From the NCBI RefSeq assembly GCF_003634315.1, contig NZ_RBXL01000001.1, forward strand, positions 434,001 through 498,000: DNA of 64,000 nucleotides, read 5' to 3'. A program made the translations under genes and the position numbers. Positions 55,111-64,000 of the stretch are shown one piece after another (the stretch's first letter is position 1; every line of letters begins with the position of its first letter). The DNA is from Thiocapsa rosea (lineage in GTDB: Bacteria; Pseudomonadota; Gammaproteobacteria; Chromatiales; Chromatiaceae). The notes beneath the pieces are model-generated. The model had not been told where the DNA came from. It searched no databases and saw nothing but the letters and a program-made list of their open reading frames with translations.

Positions 55111-55677
55111 TCAGGTGTTCGTGAGTGTCAAGGTCACCTCAGCCTCGGCGCGTGGCACGACACCCGCTTCCACGTCGGCACTGAAGCGATAGGTGATGGT
55201 CTTGTCGGATTCGGCCACGGGGTCGATCCCGGTGACGACATCTTGAGCATCCGCCTTGGCACCGGTTGACCGAGTGTTCAAAGAAACACCATTCTCACCT
55301 TCACCTGTTCCCTCGGAAACGGCGCCCGTCGGTGCTGCTAGCGTGATGAACAACTCGGTATGCGCGGGCATATCACCGGTCAACACAGCCGTGACCTTCT
55401 TCGCGTTCGTGCCCTTGTTCGACGTGATCGCCCAAGTGGAGCTGGCATCCGTGTCGTCGGCAAGGATTGCCCCGGCCGCGCCATCTACTGTCGTATTGAT
55501 GACCAGATCGCCTGGATCGCCGTCCACCGAAATCAGCGCGACCTCGTCAATCTGGTAACCCACGTCCTGACTAGCTACGTTCGTATCAGCCGCGAACGCG
55601 CCACCACCGACGAGCATCCCCATCGCCGCCGCCAATGCCGTCAGTTTCATCGTCGTGTTAGTTCTCATCTCATTCAC
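55111..55677 (-). CDS. Small exported beta-rich protein, possible major fibre subunit
   Basis: This 188-residue protein has a signal peptide (cleaving near GAFAADTNV, residue 30) and a Cys-free, Asp/Thr/Val-rich beta body ending AEVTLTLTNT, an alternating hydrophobic strand. An ATG at 55650 (MKLTALAAAMG) is an alternative start. It is the first gene of the four-gene cluster and is followed by a hairpin, the usual position of an abundant structural subunit. I do not recognise a family; a pilin-like or coat role is inferred from the cluster. Confidence 0.72.
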   Translation of the reverse strand: MNEMRTNTTMKLTALAAAMGMLVGGGAFAADTNVASQDVGYQIDEVALISVDGDPGDLVINTTVDGAAGAILADDTDASSTWAITSNKGTNAKKVTAVLTGDMPAHTELFITLAAPTGAVSEGTGEGENGVSLNTRSTGAKADAQDVVTGIDPVAESDKTITYRFSADVEAGVVPRAEAEVTLTLTNT

Positions 55678-55961
55678 CCTGTTCTGTGCGTACTGTTGAT
55701 ACTCGAAACGGCGGATCGGCGAGGCTTGTCCGGTCGGACACGCGGCCGTCCCTGGCCGACCTCGATCGTCCGGAAACCCTCCCGGGCTTGACGCCGCAGT
55801 GGCCCCGAACCCTCGATGCGGTCTCGGGGCTTAGGCCCGTTGCTCGATCCGCATGGCTGGAGTATGGTCGGCGGTGACTCGCGGGTGAAATACCTTTAGG
55901 CTATGCTTATATACCCGGAAGCTATAGGGCCGGATGCCCAACGCAAAAGGCATCTAAGGCA
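55678..55961. promoter_or_regulatory. Divergent promoter region, fibre cluster and LysR gene
   Basis: An inverted-repeat-rich AT patch (TATGCTTATATACCCGGAAG followed by CTATAG, about 55903-55932) lies 30-60 bases before the LysR start. It could be an autoregulatory LysR-type site or promoter -10 region. No gene lies in this gap. Confidence 0.5.
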
Positions 55962-56882
55962 TTGAAACTCAGACAATTAGAATATTTCCACGAGGTCATC
56001 GAGCAGGATTTCAACATCTCGGCCGCCGCCAAGACGCTCTACACCTCTCAGCCGGGCGTGAGCCGCCAGCTCATCGAGCTGGCCGACGAACTGGGGGTGG
56101 AGCTCTTCCTCCACGAAGGAAAGCGCTTGGTCGGTCTGACCCGTGCCGGGATGGAGATCGCCGAGATCGTCGCGCGTGTGCTGATCGACGTGCGGCGGAT
56201 CCGCGAGATCGGTCGCTCGATCGCGAACGATCGGCACGATAATCTGAAGGTCGTCGCGAATCGGCACGCCGCGCACAACCTCCTGCATCATGCGGTGGTC
56301 GACTTTCACGAGATGATGCCCGAGGTCAATGTGACCGTCTCGGAGGAAAACACGATCGAGGCGATCGCCATGCTGCGGGTCGGCCAAGCCGATTTGGGAC
56401 TGCTGGCGGAAGGACCGGACCAGGATCCGGACCTGCTCTATTTTCCGGTCGAGGAGTGGCGGCTGCTGTTGGTCGTGCCGCGGGACAATCCACTGCGGCG
56501 GATGCCGATGATTGGGCTCGAAGACCTTGCGCAGTATTCGGTCTGCTCCTACGAAACCATGGCCCCATCGCGCCTTGTCATCGACCAGGCGTTTGCTCAA
56601 GCCGGACTCGACTCTCCGGTGAACATCTCGTTCGCCAGCAGCCACCTGATCCTGCAGTTCGTGAACAGCAAGATCAGCGTCGCCATCGTGGCGGAATCCG
56701 CCTTTTCGGCCGCCGAATACCCGAATCTATGCGGGCTGGATGTGACCCATCTGTTCCGGCCCTTGACGACGGACCTGGTGCTGCCGCGCTGGGCCTCCCC
56801 CCCGCGCCATGTCTTCAACTTCCTGAGCGTCCTCGCACCGGAGATCACCCCGACCACCATCGGCGACGCCATCGGCTCGTAG
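55962..56882 (+). CDS. LysR-family regulator, CysB-like
   Basis: This 306-residue regulator has an N-terminal winged HTH (QLEYFHEVIEQDFNISAAAK, then TLYTSQPGVSRQLIELADEL) very close to the CysB/Cbl pattern, and a C-terminal effector-binding domain. A TTG start is used. CysB-type proteins sense sulfur-assimilation signals. Divergent placement next to the fibre cluster suggests it may control that cluster, but cys genes elsewhere are an equally good target. Confidence 0.88.
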   Translation: MKLRQLEYFHEVIEQDFNISAAAKTLYTSQPGVSRQLIELADELGVELFLHEGKRLVGLTRAGMEIAEIVARVLIDVRRIREIGRSIANDRHDNLKVVANRHAAHNLLHHAVVDFHEMMPEVNVTVSEENTIEAIAMLRVGQADLGLLAEGPDQDPDLLYFPVEEWRLLLVVPRDNPLRRMPMIGLEDLAQYSVCSYETMAPSRLVIDQAFAQAGLDSPVNISFASSHLILQFVNSKISVAIVAESAFSAAEYPNLCGLDVTHLFRPLTTDLVLPRWASPPRHVFNFLSVLAPEITPTTIGDAIGS

Positions 56883-56885
56883 CTC

Positions 56886-56930
56886 GTAGGATGGGTAGAG
56901 CGAAGCGAAACCCATCCTCCAAACCGCCGT
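56886..56930. repeat. GTAGGATGGGTAGAGCG...ACCCATCC repeat, copy 3
   Basis: Lies directly after the LysR stop and 7 bases before the convergent Fic gene stop. Same family as 31671 and 49659; it may serve as a shared terminator. Confidence 0.75.
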
Positions 56931-56936
56931 GGTTCG

Positions 56937-58409
56937 TCATCGATGTGTATCGGAAAAAGCCTGCCGGACGATGGTCTCGACGCGCTCGACGACATCATCC
57001 GGCAAGCTCGGAAAACTCGAGCGTTTATTCCGCGAGAGTGTTCCACCGTTCCCCTGAATCATACGCACCAGGCGACTGATGTCTTTTTGCGGAAGATCGA
57101 ATTGCGCATCGATGCGCTCAACCGCCTGATCATAGCCGCTCAGATAGGCAAGCTCGCGAGGAATCTCCTCCTCGATGGCGACCTGGATCATCGCGGTCAA
57201 AAAGCGCACTTCCCGATCGGCACAGAAATACCGATAGGGCGTTGGCCCGGGATGGCGGAGAATCTCCGGGCCATCGTCATGGCGGCGGTAATCCCACAGC
57301 CGTGTCGTCGGCTCGGAGAATCCAGTCAGTACGGCATGATACTCGGGGATATTTTTCATGATCACCGCCGACACCGGTACGATCAAGTCCGCCGGGACCA
57401 AGCCTGAATGCGCCAACACCTGATGAATCAAAAAGCGGTGGAGGCGTCCGTTGCCGTCCATGAACGGATGCAGATAGACGAAACCGAAGGCAGCACAGGC
57501 GGCTTGGATGAGCGGATCGATGCCGCGCGAGCGGTCATTGATGAATGACTCCCAACCCGCCATGGTTTCGCGCAAGCCCTCCGGCGGGTGCGGAAAAAAA
57601 CGGATACGGCCTGTGTGGCTTTCCAGCCAATTCTGCCGCGTGCGATAACCGGCTTCCTGACTATACACATCCCGCACGGATGCATTCTGAATCTCGACCA
57701 ACCGCTCCTCGTCGATGGCGGCCTGCTCCGACACCTTGTGGAGCAGCTGCACGAAACGCGCCTCCTTGCTTGCGCTCGGCGTCTCGCGCTCGATGGCAAA
57801 ACTCCCGCGCGTCTCCGAAAGATACAGATACTGCAGAGTGCGCGCGTAGCTGCCGTCCTGGCGCGCCTGGGCGGCAAACGCACTCAACCGGGCAAGCAAT
57901 GACGGCAAGAAGTCGCATCCGGGAGCGGCCGTGCGAGAGACCACCGGGCAGAAGCGGCGATCACCCAATGCGTTGTCGAGCACACGGTAGGTCGCCTGTC
58001 GTCGTGGATGCGCCGCAGTGACATAGCGGTCGGAGGGAAAAAGTTCCACATAACGTGCCGAGACCGCCACGCCGGCATCCAACGGGGCCTCGTAGAACCA
58101 CTCCCACAGAAACGCGATGCGCCGCACGGAGTCGCCGTTGGGGGTCGCCCGCAATCCGGCGATGACGTCCTCGCGGGCAATCTGCCGAAGAGCCGCGGCG
58201 ATGACCGCCAGATCGACGCCTTCATGGCGCAGCGCGAACCCCAGATGGCCAAGCGGGCTATCGTCGAGCGCCACACTGACCGGAAACAAGATCTCGGCGT
58301 CGGTGTCCACCCGCCGATTGACCGATCGCGACGTGCGCGCCACGGGTCCGCTCTGCACCACCGGCAGGCCGAATCGATCGATCAGGTACGCGTAACCTAG
58401 ACGTTGCAT
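56937..58409 (-). CDS. Fic domain protein (AMPylator family)
   Basis: This 490-residue protein has the Fic core with HPFMDGNGRLHR near residue 312 (catalytic His and Mg/phosphate loop) and a C-terminal winged-helix-like region (FDLPQKDISRLVRM). An N-terminal helix GSFAIERETP resembles the inhibitory motif (S/T)xxxE(G/N) of class II Fic proteins, but has Arg where Gly/Asn is expected. The first 150 residues form an extra domain. Fic enzymes transfer AMP or another nucleotide moiety to proteins. No antitoxin partner is encoded nearby. Confidence 0.92.
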   Translation of the reverse strand: MQRLGYAYLIDRFGLPVVQSGPVARTSRSVNRRVDTDAEILFPVSVALDDSPLGHLGFALRHEGVDLAVIAAALRQIAREDVIAGLRATPNGDSVRRIAFLWEWFYEAPLDAGVAVSARYVELFPSDRYVTAAHPRRQATYRVLDNALGDRRFCPVVSRTAAPGCDFLPSLLARLSAFAAQARQDGSYARTLQYLYLSETRGSFAIERETPSASKEARFVQLLHKVSEQAAIDEERLVEIQNASVRDVYSQEAGYRTRQNWLESHTGRIRFFPHPPEGLRETMAGWESFINDRSRGIDPLIQAACAAFGFVYLHPFMDGNGRLHRFLIHQVLAHSGLVPADLIVPVSAVIMKNIPEYHAVLTGFSEPTTRLWDYRRHDDGPEILRHPGPTPYRYFCADREVRFLTAMIQVAIEEEIPRELAYLSGYDQAVERIDAQFDLPQKDISRLVRMIQGNGGTLSRNKRSSFPSLPDDVVERVETIVRQAFSDTHR

Positions 58410-58594
58410 CGCGCGGTCGCGGGCAGCACTCGAAAAAACCTCAGGGGCATCGAAATGAATTCAGATCATAGCGCCAATCAGGCCGATCATCGAAATCGTC
58501 TCATTATGAGTCCCTGGACCCAGGTTCAGGGTCAAGCCGTGGCCGTCGTCCATGACAACGCGTAAATGCAAGTCTGGCAGGGGCAGACCTGAGT

Positions 58595-58674
58595 CTTCGT
58601 GTTCGTGTTCGTTGTCGTTGTCGTTGTCGTTGTCCTATCGATGCTCGACAACGACAACGACAACGACAACGAAC
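58595..58674. repeat. GTTGTC/GACAAC inverted microsatellite
   Basis: TTCGTG and GTTGTC units, a centre CTATCGATGCTC, then GACAAC units. The arms pair over about 24 bases. Confidence 0.88.
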
Positions 58675-58703
58675 GGTCTCGATACATCTCACGTGCTGTA
58701 CTA

Positions 58704-58742
58704 GGTTGTGCTGACGATAGGAAGCACAACTTCCGCCGACGG
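58704..58742 (+). repeat. GTTGTGCTGACGA...GCACAAC palindrome, copy 2
   Basis: Hairpin arms GTTGTGC/GCACAAC. Related to 28252-28289 at most positions. Confidence 0.6.
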
Positions 58743-58796
58743 TTGCTTGTGCCTCGCATGCTCGACACTCCGGCATGAAAATGTCTGGAGACCGAC

Positions 58797-59756
58797 TCAG
58801 TCCGTCCGCGGTCCGAAGCGGTCGAAGGCATAGACGAGAAGAAATCCCAGCGTGCAGGTCAAGACGGTGCCGAGGACCAGGGGGTCGCCCTCGTAGCCGG
58901 AGGGCAGGACGTTGACCTCGGAGAGGATCTTCTCGGGCGTGAGACCGTCGGCGGCCATCACGACCTGACCCGAGCTGTCCCGCAACCAGTCCGCGGCGTT
59001 GCGCCAGGGATAGACCTTGTTGAGCGAGCCGACCAGGAATCCGGTCAGGATGGCGAGGGTGAGGCTTCTGTAGCGCTTGAAGGTCCAGGAGAGCAGGCGC
59101 GACATGGTCATCATCCCGGCCAGACAGCCTAGGGCGAAGACACTCAGGATCAGGAGCTTATCCAGCGAGAAGTCGACCAACAGCCCCTTGAGGGTGTCCT
59201 GGATAATGAACTGATACATCCCCAGCACCAGCAGCATAAAGCTCCCGGAGACGCCCGGCAGCATGAGTGCCGAGATGGCGATGGCGCCGCAGAGAAAGAC
59301 GAACCAGAGCGCCTCGTTGCCGCTCGCGGGCGTGAGCATGGTGATCCCGAACGCCAGGATCGCCCCGAGGACGAAGAGCCCCACCTCGCCGGCGCGCCAT
59401 TGCGGGATACGCCGGACCATAAAGAGGATCGAGGCGAGGATCAGCCCGAAGAAGAAGGCCCAGATCAGCGGCGGATAATGCTCGAGCATCCAGGAGACAC
59501 CGAAGACGCCGACCAGGATGCCCATCGCCATTCCGGCGAGCAGGAGCGACAGGAAGCCCCCGTCGATCGCACGCCAGAGACCGGCGAGCCCTTCGCGCCG
59601 ATACTCGCCGATCAGCCCCGGGCCGAACGCCTTCACGGCATCGAGCAGGCGCTCGTAGATGCCGCTGATGAAGGCGATGGTCCCGCCGGACACCCCCGGG
59701 ATCACCTCCGCAACACCCATGGCACCACCCTTCAGGATCAGGCTTAAGCGCGACAT
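58797..59756 (-). CDS. DUF368 (PopT-type) membrane protein
   Basis: This 319-residue polytopic membrane protein has about nine hydrophobic segments. The two inverted DUF368 signature loops are visible: GVAEVIPGVSGGTIAFISGI at the N-terminus and ALMLPGVSGSFMLLVLG in the middle. Members of this family have recently been implicated in recycling undecaprenyl phosphate across the inner membrane. No cell-wall genes are adjacent. Confidence 0.92.
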   Translation of the reverse strand: MSRLSLILKGGAMGVAEVIPGVSGGTIAFISGIYERLLDAVKAFGPGLIGEYRREGLAGLWRAIDGGFLSLLLAGMAMGILVGVFGVSWMLEHYPPLIWAFFFGLILASILFMVRRIPQWRAGEVGLFVLGAILAFGITMLTPASGNEALWFVFLCGAIAISALMLPGVSGSFMLLVLGMYQFIIQDTLKGLLVDFSLDKLLILSVFALGCLAGMMTMSRLLSWTFKRYRSLTLAILTGFLVGSLNKVYPWRNAADWLRDSSGQVVMAADGLTPEKILSEVNVLPSGYEGDPLVLGTVLTCTLGFLLVYAFDRFGPRTD

Positions 59757-59820
59757 CGTTTATCCTTAAATGATCAATTAAAAATGAAACCGCGCCCGTT
59801 GCGGTACGCGTCGCCGGTAC

Positions 59821-60034
59821 GCCGACTTCAGTCGGCCCCCTGGGTACGCCGACTTCAGTCGGCCCTCCCCGGTACGCCGACTTCAGTCGGCACGCCCGGG
59901 TACGCCGACTTCAGTCGGCCCCCGGGGAGGCGGACTTCAGTCCGCCCCGCGGGCGCTCTCGGGCGACTGAAGTCGCCCGTCCCCGGGTGCCGGATGAATC
60001 CGGCGGACCCGGGTTGCCGCGGTATGCGGCAACC
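59821..60034. repeat. Array of eight short hairpins (GCCGACTTCAGTCGGC type)
   Basis: Perfect palindromes at 59821, 59848, 59876 and 59904 (all GCCGACTTCAGTCGGC), 59929 (GGCGGACTTCAGTCCGCC), 59961 (GGGCGACTGAAGTCGCCC), 59989 (GCCGGATGAATCCGGC) and 60012 (GGTTGCCGC/GCGGCAACC) are spaced about 23-32 bases apart. The last three lie inside the hybrid kinase coding region. Confidence 0.92.
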
Positions 60035-63000
60035 AGCGCGCAAGCGCCTCGGCGAGGGCCTCGGACTTGACCGGCTTGGCGACATAGTCGTCCATGCCCG
60101 CCTGCAGACAGGCCTCGCGGTCGCCCTGCATCGCGTTCGCCGTCATCGCGATGACGGGGATGCGGCGGTCGAGCACCGGCGATGCCTCCTCGCGGATCCT
60201 CCGCGTGGCCTCGAGTCCGTCCAGGACGGGCATCTGCACATCCATCAGGACCAGGTCGTAGGGGATGGTGCTCAGCGCCTCGATCGCTTCCAGGCCGTTG
60301 CCGACCGCATCGGCACGCAGCCCGAGCCGTTTGAGCATGCCCAGCGCCACGGTCTGGTTCACCGGGCTGTCCTCGGCCACCAGGACGAGACCCTGCAAGC
60401 GGGCGGACCCGGCCGACTCCTCGATCACCGAGGTGCGGACACCGGCAGGCTCCGCAGGCACGCTCGGCGAGGTCTGCTCTGCGACCGGGACACCCAGACG
60501 CGCCGTAAACCAGAACTCCGAGCCCCGCCCGGGCTCGCTGCGGACACCGACCTCGCCGCCCATAAGTTCGGCCAATTGCTTGCAGATCGCAAGCCCCAGC
60601 CCGGTTCCGCCGAATTCGCGCGTCGTGGAGGCATCGACCTGGCTGAACTTGCGAAACAGCAATTCCTGTTTCTCGGGTGCAATGCCTACACCCGTATCCC
60701 GAACGGTGAACAGCAAGGTCAGCTCGGGGTCGGCGGCAGGCGCCCGCTCCGGCACTGAATCAGGCACTGAATCAGGCACGGGATCCGGCATGGGCTCCGG
60801 CATTGGCTCCGGCTGTACCGCGTCGAGTCGCCGAACCTCGATCACGACCTCGCCTTGCCGCGTGAATTTGATGGCGTTGCCGGCGAGATTGTTGAGGACT
60901 TGACGCAGCCGTCCCGGATCCCCGCGCAGCATGACCGGAACAGCCGGATCCAGCGCGGACACGAATCGCAGACCCTTGGCAGCGGCCTGCATCGCCAGGC
61001 TTGCGGCAAAGTCGTCGAGCATGCGATGGAGATCGAAATCCAGGATCTCGAGATCGAGCTTGTTGGCCTCGATCTTCGAGAAATCCAGGATATCGTTGAT
61101 CAGCGACAAGAGTGAATCGGCACTGCCGCGCACGACCTCGGCGAAATGCCGTTGTGTCGCGTCGAGCTCGGTATCGAGCAGCAGCCCGGTCATGCCGATG
61201 ACGCCGTTCATGGGCGTGCGGATCTCGTGACTCATGTTCGCGAGGAACTCGCTCTTGGCCACATTCGCGAGCTCGGCCTTCACCGCCATCTCGTTGGCGC
61301 GGACGTTGGCGGCACGCAGCTCCGCATTGGCCGCCCGCAGCCCTTCCTCGGCCTGTTTGCGCATTTCGGCGTTCTGTATCAACTCCGCGAAGACCGACAG
61401 GAGCGAGCGCTCCACATCGGTCCATTCACGCGCATCCCGAACGGCATCGAACCCGACGAATCCGAAACAGACCTCGCCCTTCATCAACGGCAATGTGATG
61501 AGTGTCTTGATGCCCTGCGGCTCGAGCACCTGCCTGAGATGCCTGTCCGGCGGCAGATCCGAGACGAGCGGGACATGCAGCGGCCTGCCCGCGCGGTGGG
61601 TGTCGACCCACTCGGGGAAGAGCCCGCACGGCAGATCCCGCAGGTTGTCGATCTCCGGCGTCACACCGGGTGCGCACCACTCATGGGTGTTCGACATGAC
61701 ACCCGCGGCGAAGTCATAGCGAAACAGATAGGCGCGATCGATGTTCGCGAAGGCTCCGATGCGAGCCAACGCGCGATTGATCTGCTCGTCCAACCGGTCC
61801 AAGGGCACATTCACGAACTCCATGGCCAGGTTCATGATGATCATCTGAAGCCGCGAGCTTCGCGCGAGATCCTCGCGGATCAGCGACTCCTCGGTGACAT
61901 CCCGAAACACCAGCACGGCACCCAGGACGGCGCCGTCCGCAAGCCTGATGGGTGCGCAACTGTCGGCGATCTGTCGGTCGATACCCTCGCGGTCGACCAG
62001 CACGGATTGATCGGCCAAGCCGACCACCACGCCCTCCGCCAGCGCCCGAAAAACAGGGTTTTCCGCCTCCGAGCGTGTCCGCGCATGGATGATGCGAAAG
62101 ACCTCGGGGATCGGGCGCCCCAAGGCATCGCCCATCGGCCAGCCGGTCAGGACCTCCGCGACGCGGTTGAGACTGGTGACCCGACCCGCGGCATCCGTGC
62201 TGATCACGGCATCGCCGATCGAACGCAGCGTGGCCTCCAAGTGGCCCTTGCCCTCCTCCAGCTCACGGGTGCGCTCCAGCACGGTGCGCTCGAGCACACG
62301 GCGCCGATTGGAATAGGTCCCGATAAGCCCGCTCAACGCGAGGGTCAGGAGCAGGCCGGAGACGCCCACCACAGCCGCCGCACGCTGCGCGTACAGGGAC
62401 GAAAACTCGGGGCCTTCGGAGGCGAGGATCGCATAGGTTTGCCCGGAGACGAGCAGTGGACGAAACAAAGACGCCGCACGCGCGCGATCGGTCGGGAGGG
62501 TCGACCCGAGACCTCGGCGATCCGCGGCGGCAGTGGATGCCAGGCGTTCCGGTCTTTCACCCGCGCGCAGTTGGTAAAGGTCCAGGATCAAGACGGACGC
62601 ATCCGCACGCCGAGAGGCGCCGTTGCTGCGCAGCAGGATCCGATCGAAGTCGATGACCGCAGCGGCGAACCCGCGCTCGCGGCCCGAGCGCCCGACATGC
62701 TCGAACGGGCGAAAGACGAGCATTTCCCGACCCGGCCCGTTCGGTCGATTCAGATCGACCGGGTCGCTCCCGGTCATGAGGCCGGAGCGTAACGCCTCGG
62801 TCAGCGCCGCGCGCAGCACAGGATCCGCCCCCAAATCCAGCCCGGACAATCTCGCGCGCGCCGACTCGGGGACGACGGCAGCGATCGGGAAGTAGACCTC
62901 GCGCGCGCCGGCCGGGATGGGTCGGCCCTCGGCATCCAGCTCACGGATGCCGGTGCCGTCCGGATCGAAGGCGGCACGCGTCGCCGCCGCCACGACCGGC

Positions 63001-64000
63001 GCCCAAACCCAGGCGTCGATCGCGTGATCGAGCGTCAGAAACCCCGCGTACCCGAGGAAGGTCTCTTGATCGATCTGTTGCGCACCTTCGAGAAAGCGCG
63101 CAAGCCCCTCCAGCGCGAAATCGCGGACCCCGCCCAGCTCGTCGGCAACCCGGGCGGTTTGCGACGCGGCGAGCTGCTCGAAGGCGTCTTCGCGATTACG
63201 CGCCTCGATCCGTTGCGCCGACCAGGTCGCGACCGCGGTCAGCGTGAGCCCGATCAACACAGCGAGCGCGGCCTCGAGGTGGCGCCGACGGACCTGCTGC
63301 TCGGGCGAGAGACGTCGACGTCGAGCCAACGCGGCCGAGCCGCCGAGCAGGATCAGGGCGAGCGTCAGGACGAAGACCGTCGGAACCACGCCGGAATGGA
63401 CCAGACGACGCCGCCAATCACCCGCGTCGAGATCCACGCCCAGGACCGCAATCACGGCGTCGGTCCCCGGATCCAGGATCGGGACAAGCGCGGACACCCA
63501 GGTGCCCCACGCATCGGTGAAAGGACCGTGGACGATCGGCTCGGCGCTGTCGAAGGCCAGATGATCGGGCTCGGCGGCATCCTCGTAGACCTGGCCGGCC
63601 GGGGACTCGTCCGGCGAGCCCGCGGGCTCGGAGTCGAGGAAGAAGAAGATGGTTCCGTCTGCCCGACGCCCCATCAGATACAGGAAACGCCAGCTTGGCT
63701 TGGCCGTCGTCACGGCTGCGAACTGCTGCTTGAGTCGACGATAGACGTCCGTCGTCAGGTCATCGGGGGTTCCGGACAAGGCGGCGATGCGCTCGACCGG
63801 GACGGCCTGCGCCATGATGCGCGCCTCGACCAGGAAGTCTTCGCGCATCTCGCGATCGGTCCGGGAGACCTGCCAACCGACGAGCAGGGTGCCGGCGACC
63901 AGAAGGAGGGCGAAGAGCCCGGCGGTCGAGACCACCGTGGATGGGGATTTCGGCGAAACGGCCTTCCGGGAAACGGCCTTCCGAGAAACGACGGGGGTTG
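59937..64000 (-). CDS. Large hybrid histidine kinase (CHASE-PAS-GAF-HisKA-HATPase-REC), 5' partial
   Basis: At least 1332 residues. The frame is open to the window edge with protein-like sequence ([20 protein letters not shown]), so the start is probably just outside; the GTG at 63935 is not convincing. In order: TM near 5-20, a periplasmic sensor, TM, a second periplasmic CHASE-like domain ([20 protein letters not shown]), TM, PAS ([20 protein letters not shown]), GAF ([20 protein letters not shown]), HisKA with [12 protein letters not shown], HATPase with GNAIKFTRQ and [13 protein letters not shown], and a receiver with [13 protein letters not shown]. The HATPase carries a Pro-rich repeat insert. 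The last 20 or so residues are encoded by the palindrome array. Confidence 0.92.
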   Translation of the reverse strand, partial: TPVVSRKAVSRKAVSPKSPSTVVSTAGLFALLLVAGTLLVGWQVSRTDREMREDFLVEARIMAQAVPVERIAALSGTPDDLTTDVYRRLKQQFAAVTTAKPSWRFLYLMGRRADGTIFFFLDSEPAGSPDESPAGQVYEDAAEPDHLAFDSAEPIVHGPFTDAWGTWVSALVPILDPGTDAVIAVLGVDLDAGDWRRRLVHSGVVPTVFVLTLALILLGGSAALARRRRLSPEQQVRRRHLEAALAVLIGLTLTAVATWSAQRIEARNREDAFEQLAASQTARVADELGGVRDFALEGLARFLEGAQQIDQETFLGYAGFLTLDHAIDAWVWAPVVAAATRAAFDPDGTGIRELDAEGRPIPAGAREVYFPIAAVVPESARARLSGLDLGADPVLRAALTEALRSGLMTGSDPVDLNRPNGPGREMLVFRPFEHVGRSGRERGFAAAVIDFDRILLRSNGASRRADASVLILDLYQLRAGERPERLASTAAADRRGLGSTLPTDRARAASLFRPLLVSGQTYAILASEGPEFSSLYAQRAAAVVGVSGLLLTLALSGLIGTYSNRRRVLERTVLERTRELEEGKGHLEATLRSIGDAVISTDAAGRVTSLNRVAEVLTGWPMGDALGRPIPEVFRIIHARTRSEAENPVFRALAEGVVVGLADQSVLVDREGIDRQIADSCAPIRLADGAVLGAVLVFRDVTEESLIREDLARSSRLQMIIMNLAMEFVNVPLDRLDEQINRALARIGAFANIDRAYLFRYDFAAGVMSNTHEWCAPGVTPEIDNLRDLPCGLFPEWVDTHRAGRPLHVPLVSDLPPDRHLRQVLEPQGIKTLITLPLMKGEVCFGFVGFDAVRDAREWTDVERSLLSVFAELIQNAEMRKQAEEGLRAANAELRAANVRANEMAVKAELANVAKSEFLANMSHEIRTPMNGVIGMTGLLLDTELDATQRHFAEVVRGSADSLLSLINDILDFSKIEANKLDLEILDFDLHRMLDDFAASLAMQAAAKGLRFVSALDPAVPVMLRGDPGRLRQVLNNLAGNAIKFTRQGEVVIEVRRLDAVQPEPMPEPMPDPVPDSVPDSVPERAPAADPELTLLFTVRDTGVGIAPEKQELLFRKFSQVDASTTREFGGTGLGLAICKQLAELMGGEVGVRSEPGRGSEFWFTARLGVPVAEQTSPSVPAEPAGVRTSVIEESAGSARLQGLVLVAEDSPVNQTVALGMLKRLGLRADAVGNGLEAIEALSTIPYDLVLMDVQMPVLDGLEATRRIREEASPVLDRRIPVIAMTANAMQGDREACLQAGMDDYVAKPVKSEALAEALARWLPHTAATRVRRIHPAPGDGRLQSPESARGAD

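Larger units (their letters stand above)
58410..58796. other. Gap with repeats between fic and DUF368 genes
   Basis: Holds a GTTGTC/GACAAC microsatellite (58595-58674) and a copy of the GTTGTGC palindrome (58704-58742). No gene was seen. Confidence 0.6.

Overview
The window comes from a high-GC Gram-negative chromosome. Gene content (aroA-cmk-rpsA-ihfB, phoBR, znuABC, yebG with a consensus LexA box, creA, yhbY) points to a gammaproteobacterium. The sulfur-oxidising Chromatiales (purple sulfur bacteria) are my best guess, from overall style and the many accessory signalling genes; this is inference, not proof. No rRNA or tRNA gene and no CRISPR array was seen.

Layout. 1-4835: the end of a heavy-metal RND efflux operon (adaptor, then CzcA/CusA-type pump). 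4842-12223: a type I restriction-modification island on the minus strand (hsdR, a four-helix-bundle protein, hsdM, a YhcG-type nuclease, hsdS), with (GAAGGAT)n-type repeats at every gene junction. 12571-15668: a CusSR-like two-component system and a small His-tailed periplasmic protein, which probably belong with the efflux pump, so the R-M island splits a metal-resistance locus. 15885-23932: a minus-strand operon for a membrane complex related to hydrogenase-4/complex I whose large subunit lacks the NiFe ligands (an Ehr-type complex), headed by an XRE regulator. 24326-28914: yebG, a haem-binding DUF3365 protein, a flavin amine-oxidase-like enzyme, creA and a 2OG-Fe(II) oxygenase. 28966-34236: a probable zinc-starvation regulon (DksA paralogue without a zinc finger, His-rich outer-membrane protein, znuA-znuC-znuB) with two Zur-like palindromes. 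34424-43336: a NUDIX hydrolase, putP, phoBR, and a periplasmic binding protein next to a hybrid kinase. 43616-48837: the ihfB-rpsA-cmk-aroA operon, interrupted between aroA and cmk by an ORF-less group II intron in antisense orientation. 49309-50166: yhbY and an orphan BrnA-like antitoxin. 50279-55677: a four-gene secreted-fibre-like cluster (small exported subunits, periplasmic Ig-fold protein, 989-residue outer-membrane barrel), divergent from a CysB-like LysR gene. 56937-64000: a Fic protein, a DUF368 transporter and a very large hybrid kinase cut by the window end.

The most striking non-coding content is a dispersed bipartite palindromic element (about 12 full or partial copies). Its terminal arms covary between copies, and its first three bases form the stop codon of six different genes. 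Other repeats are hexanucleotide GTTGTC/GACAAC inverted microsatellites at four sites, an eight-hairpin array at the 3' end of the last kinase, and several shorter palindromic families. The two best candidates for undescribed biology are the stop-codon-coupled element family and the four-gene fibre-like export cluster with its very strong intercistronic hairpins.
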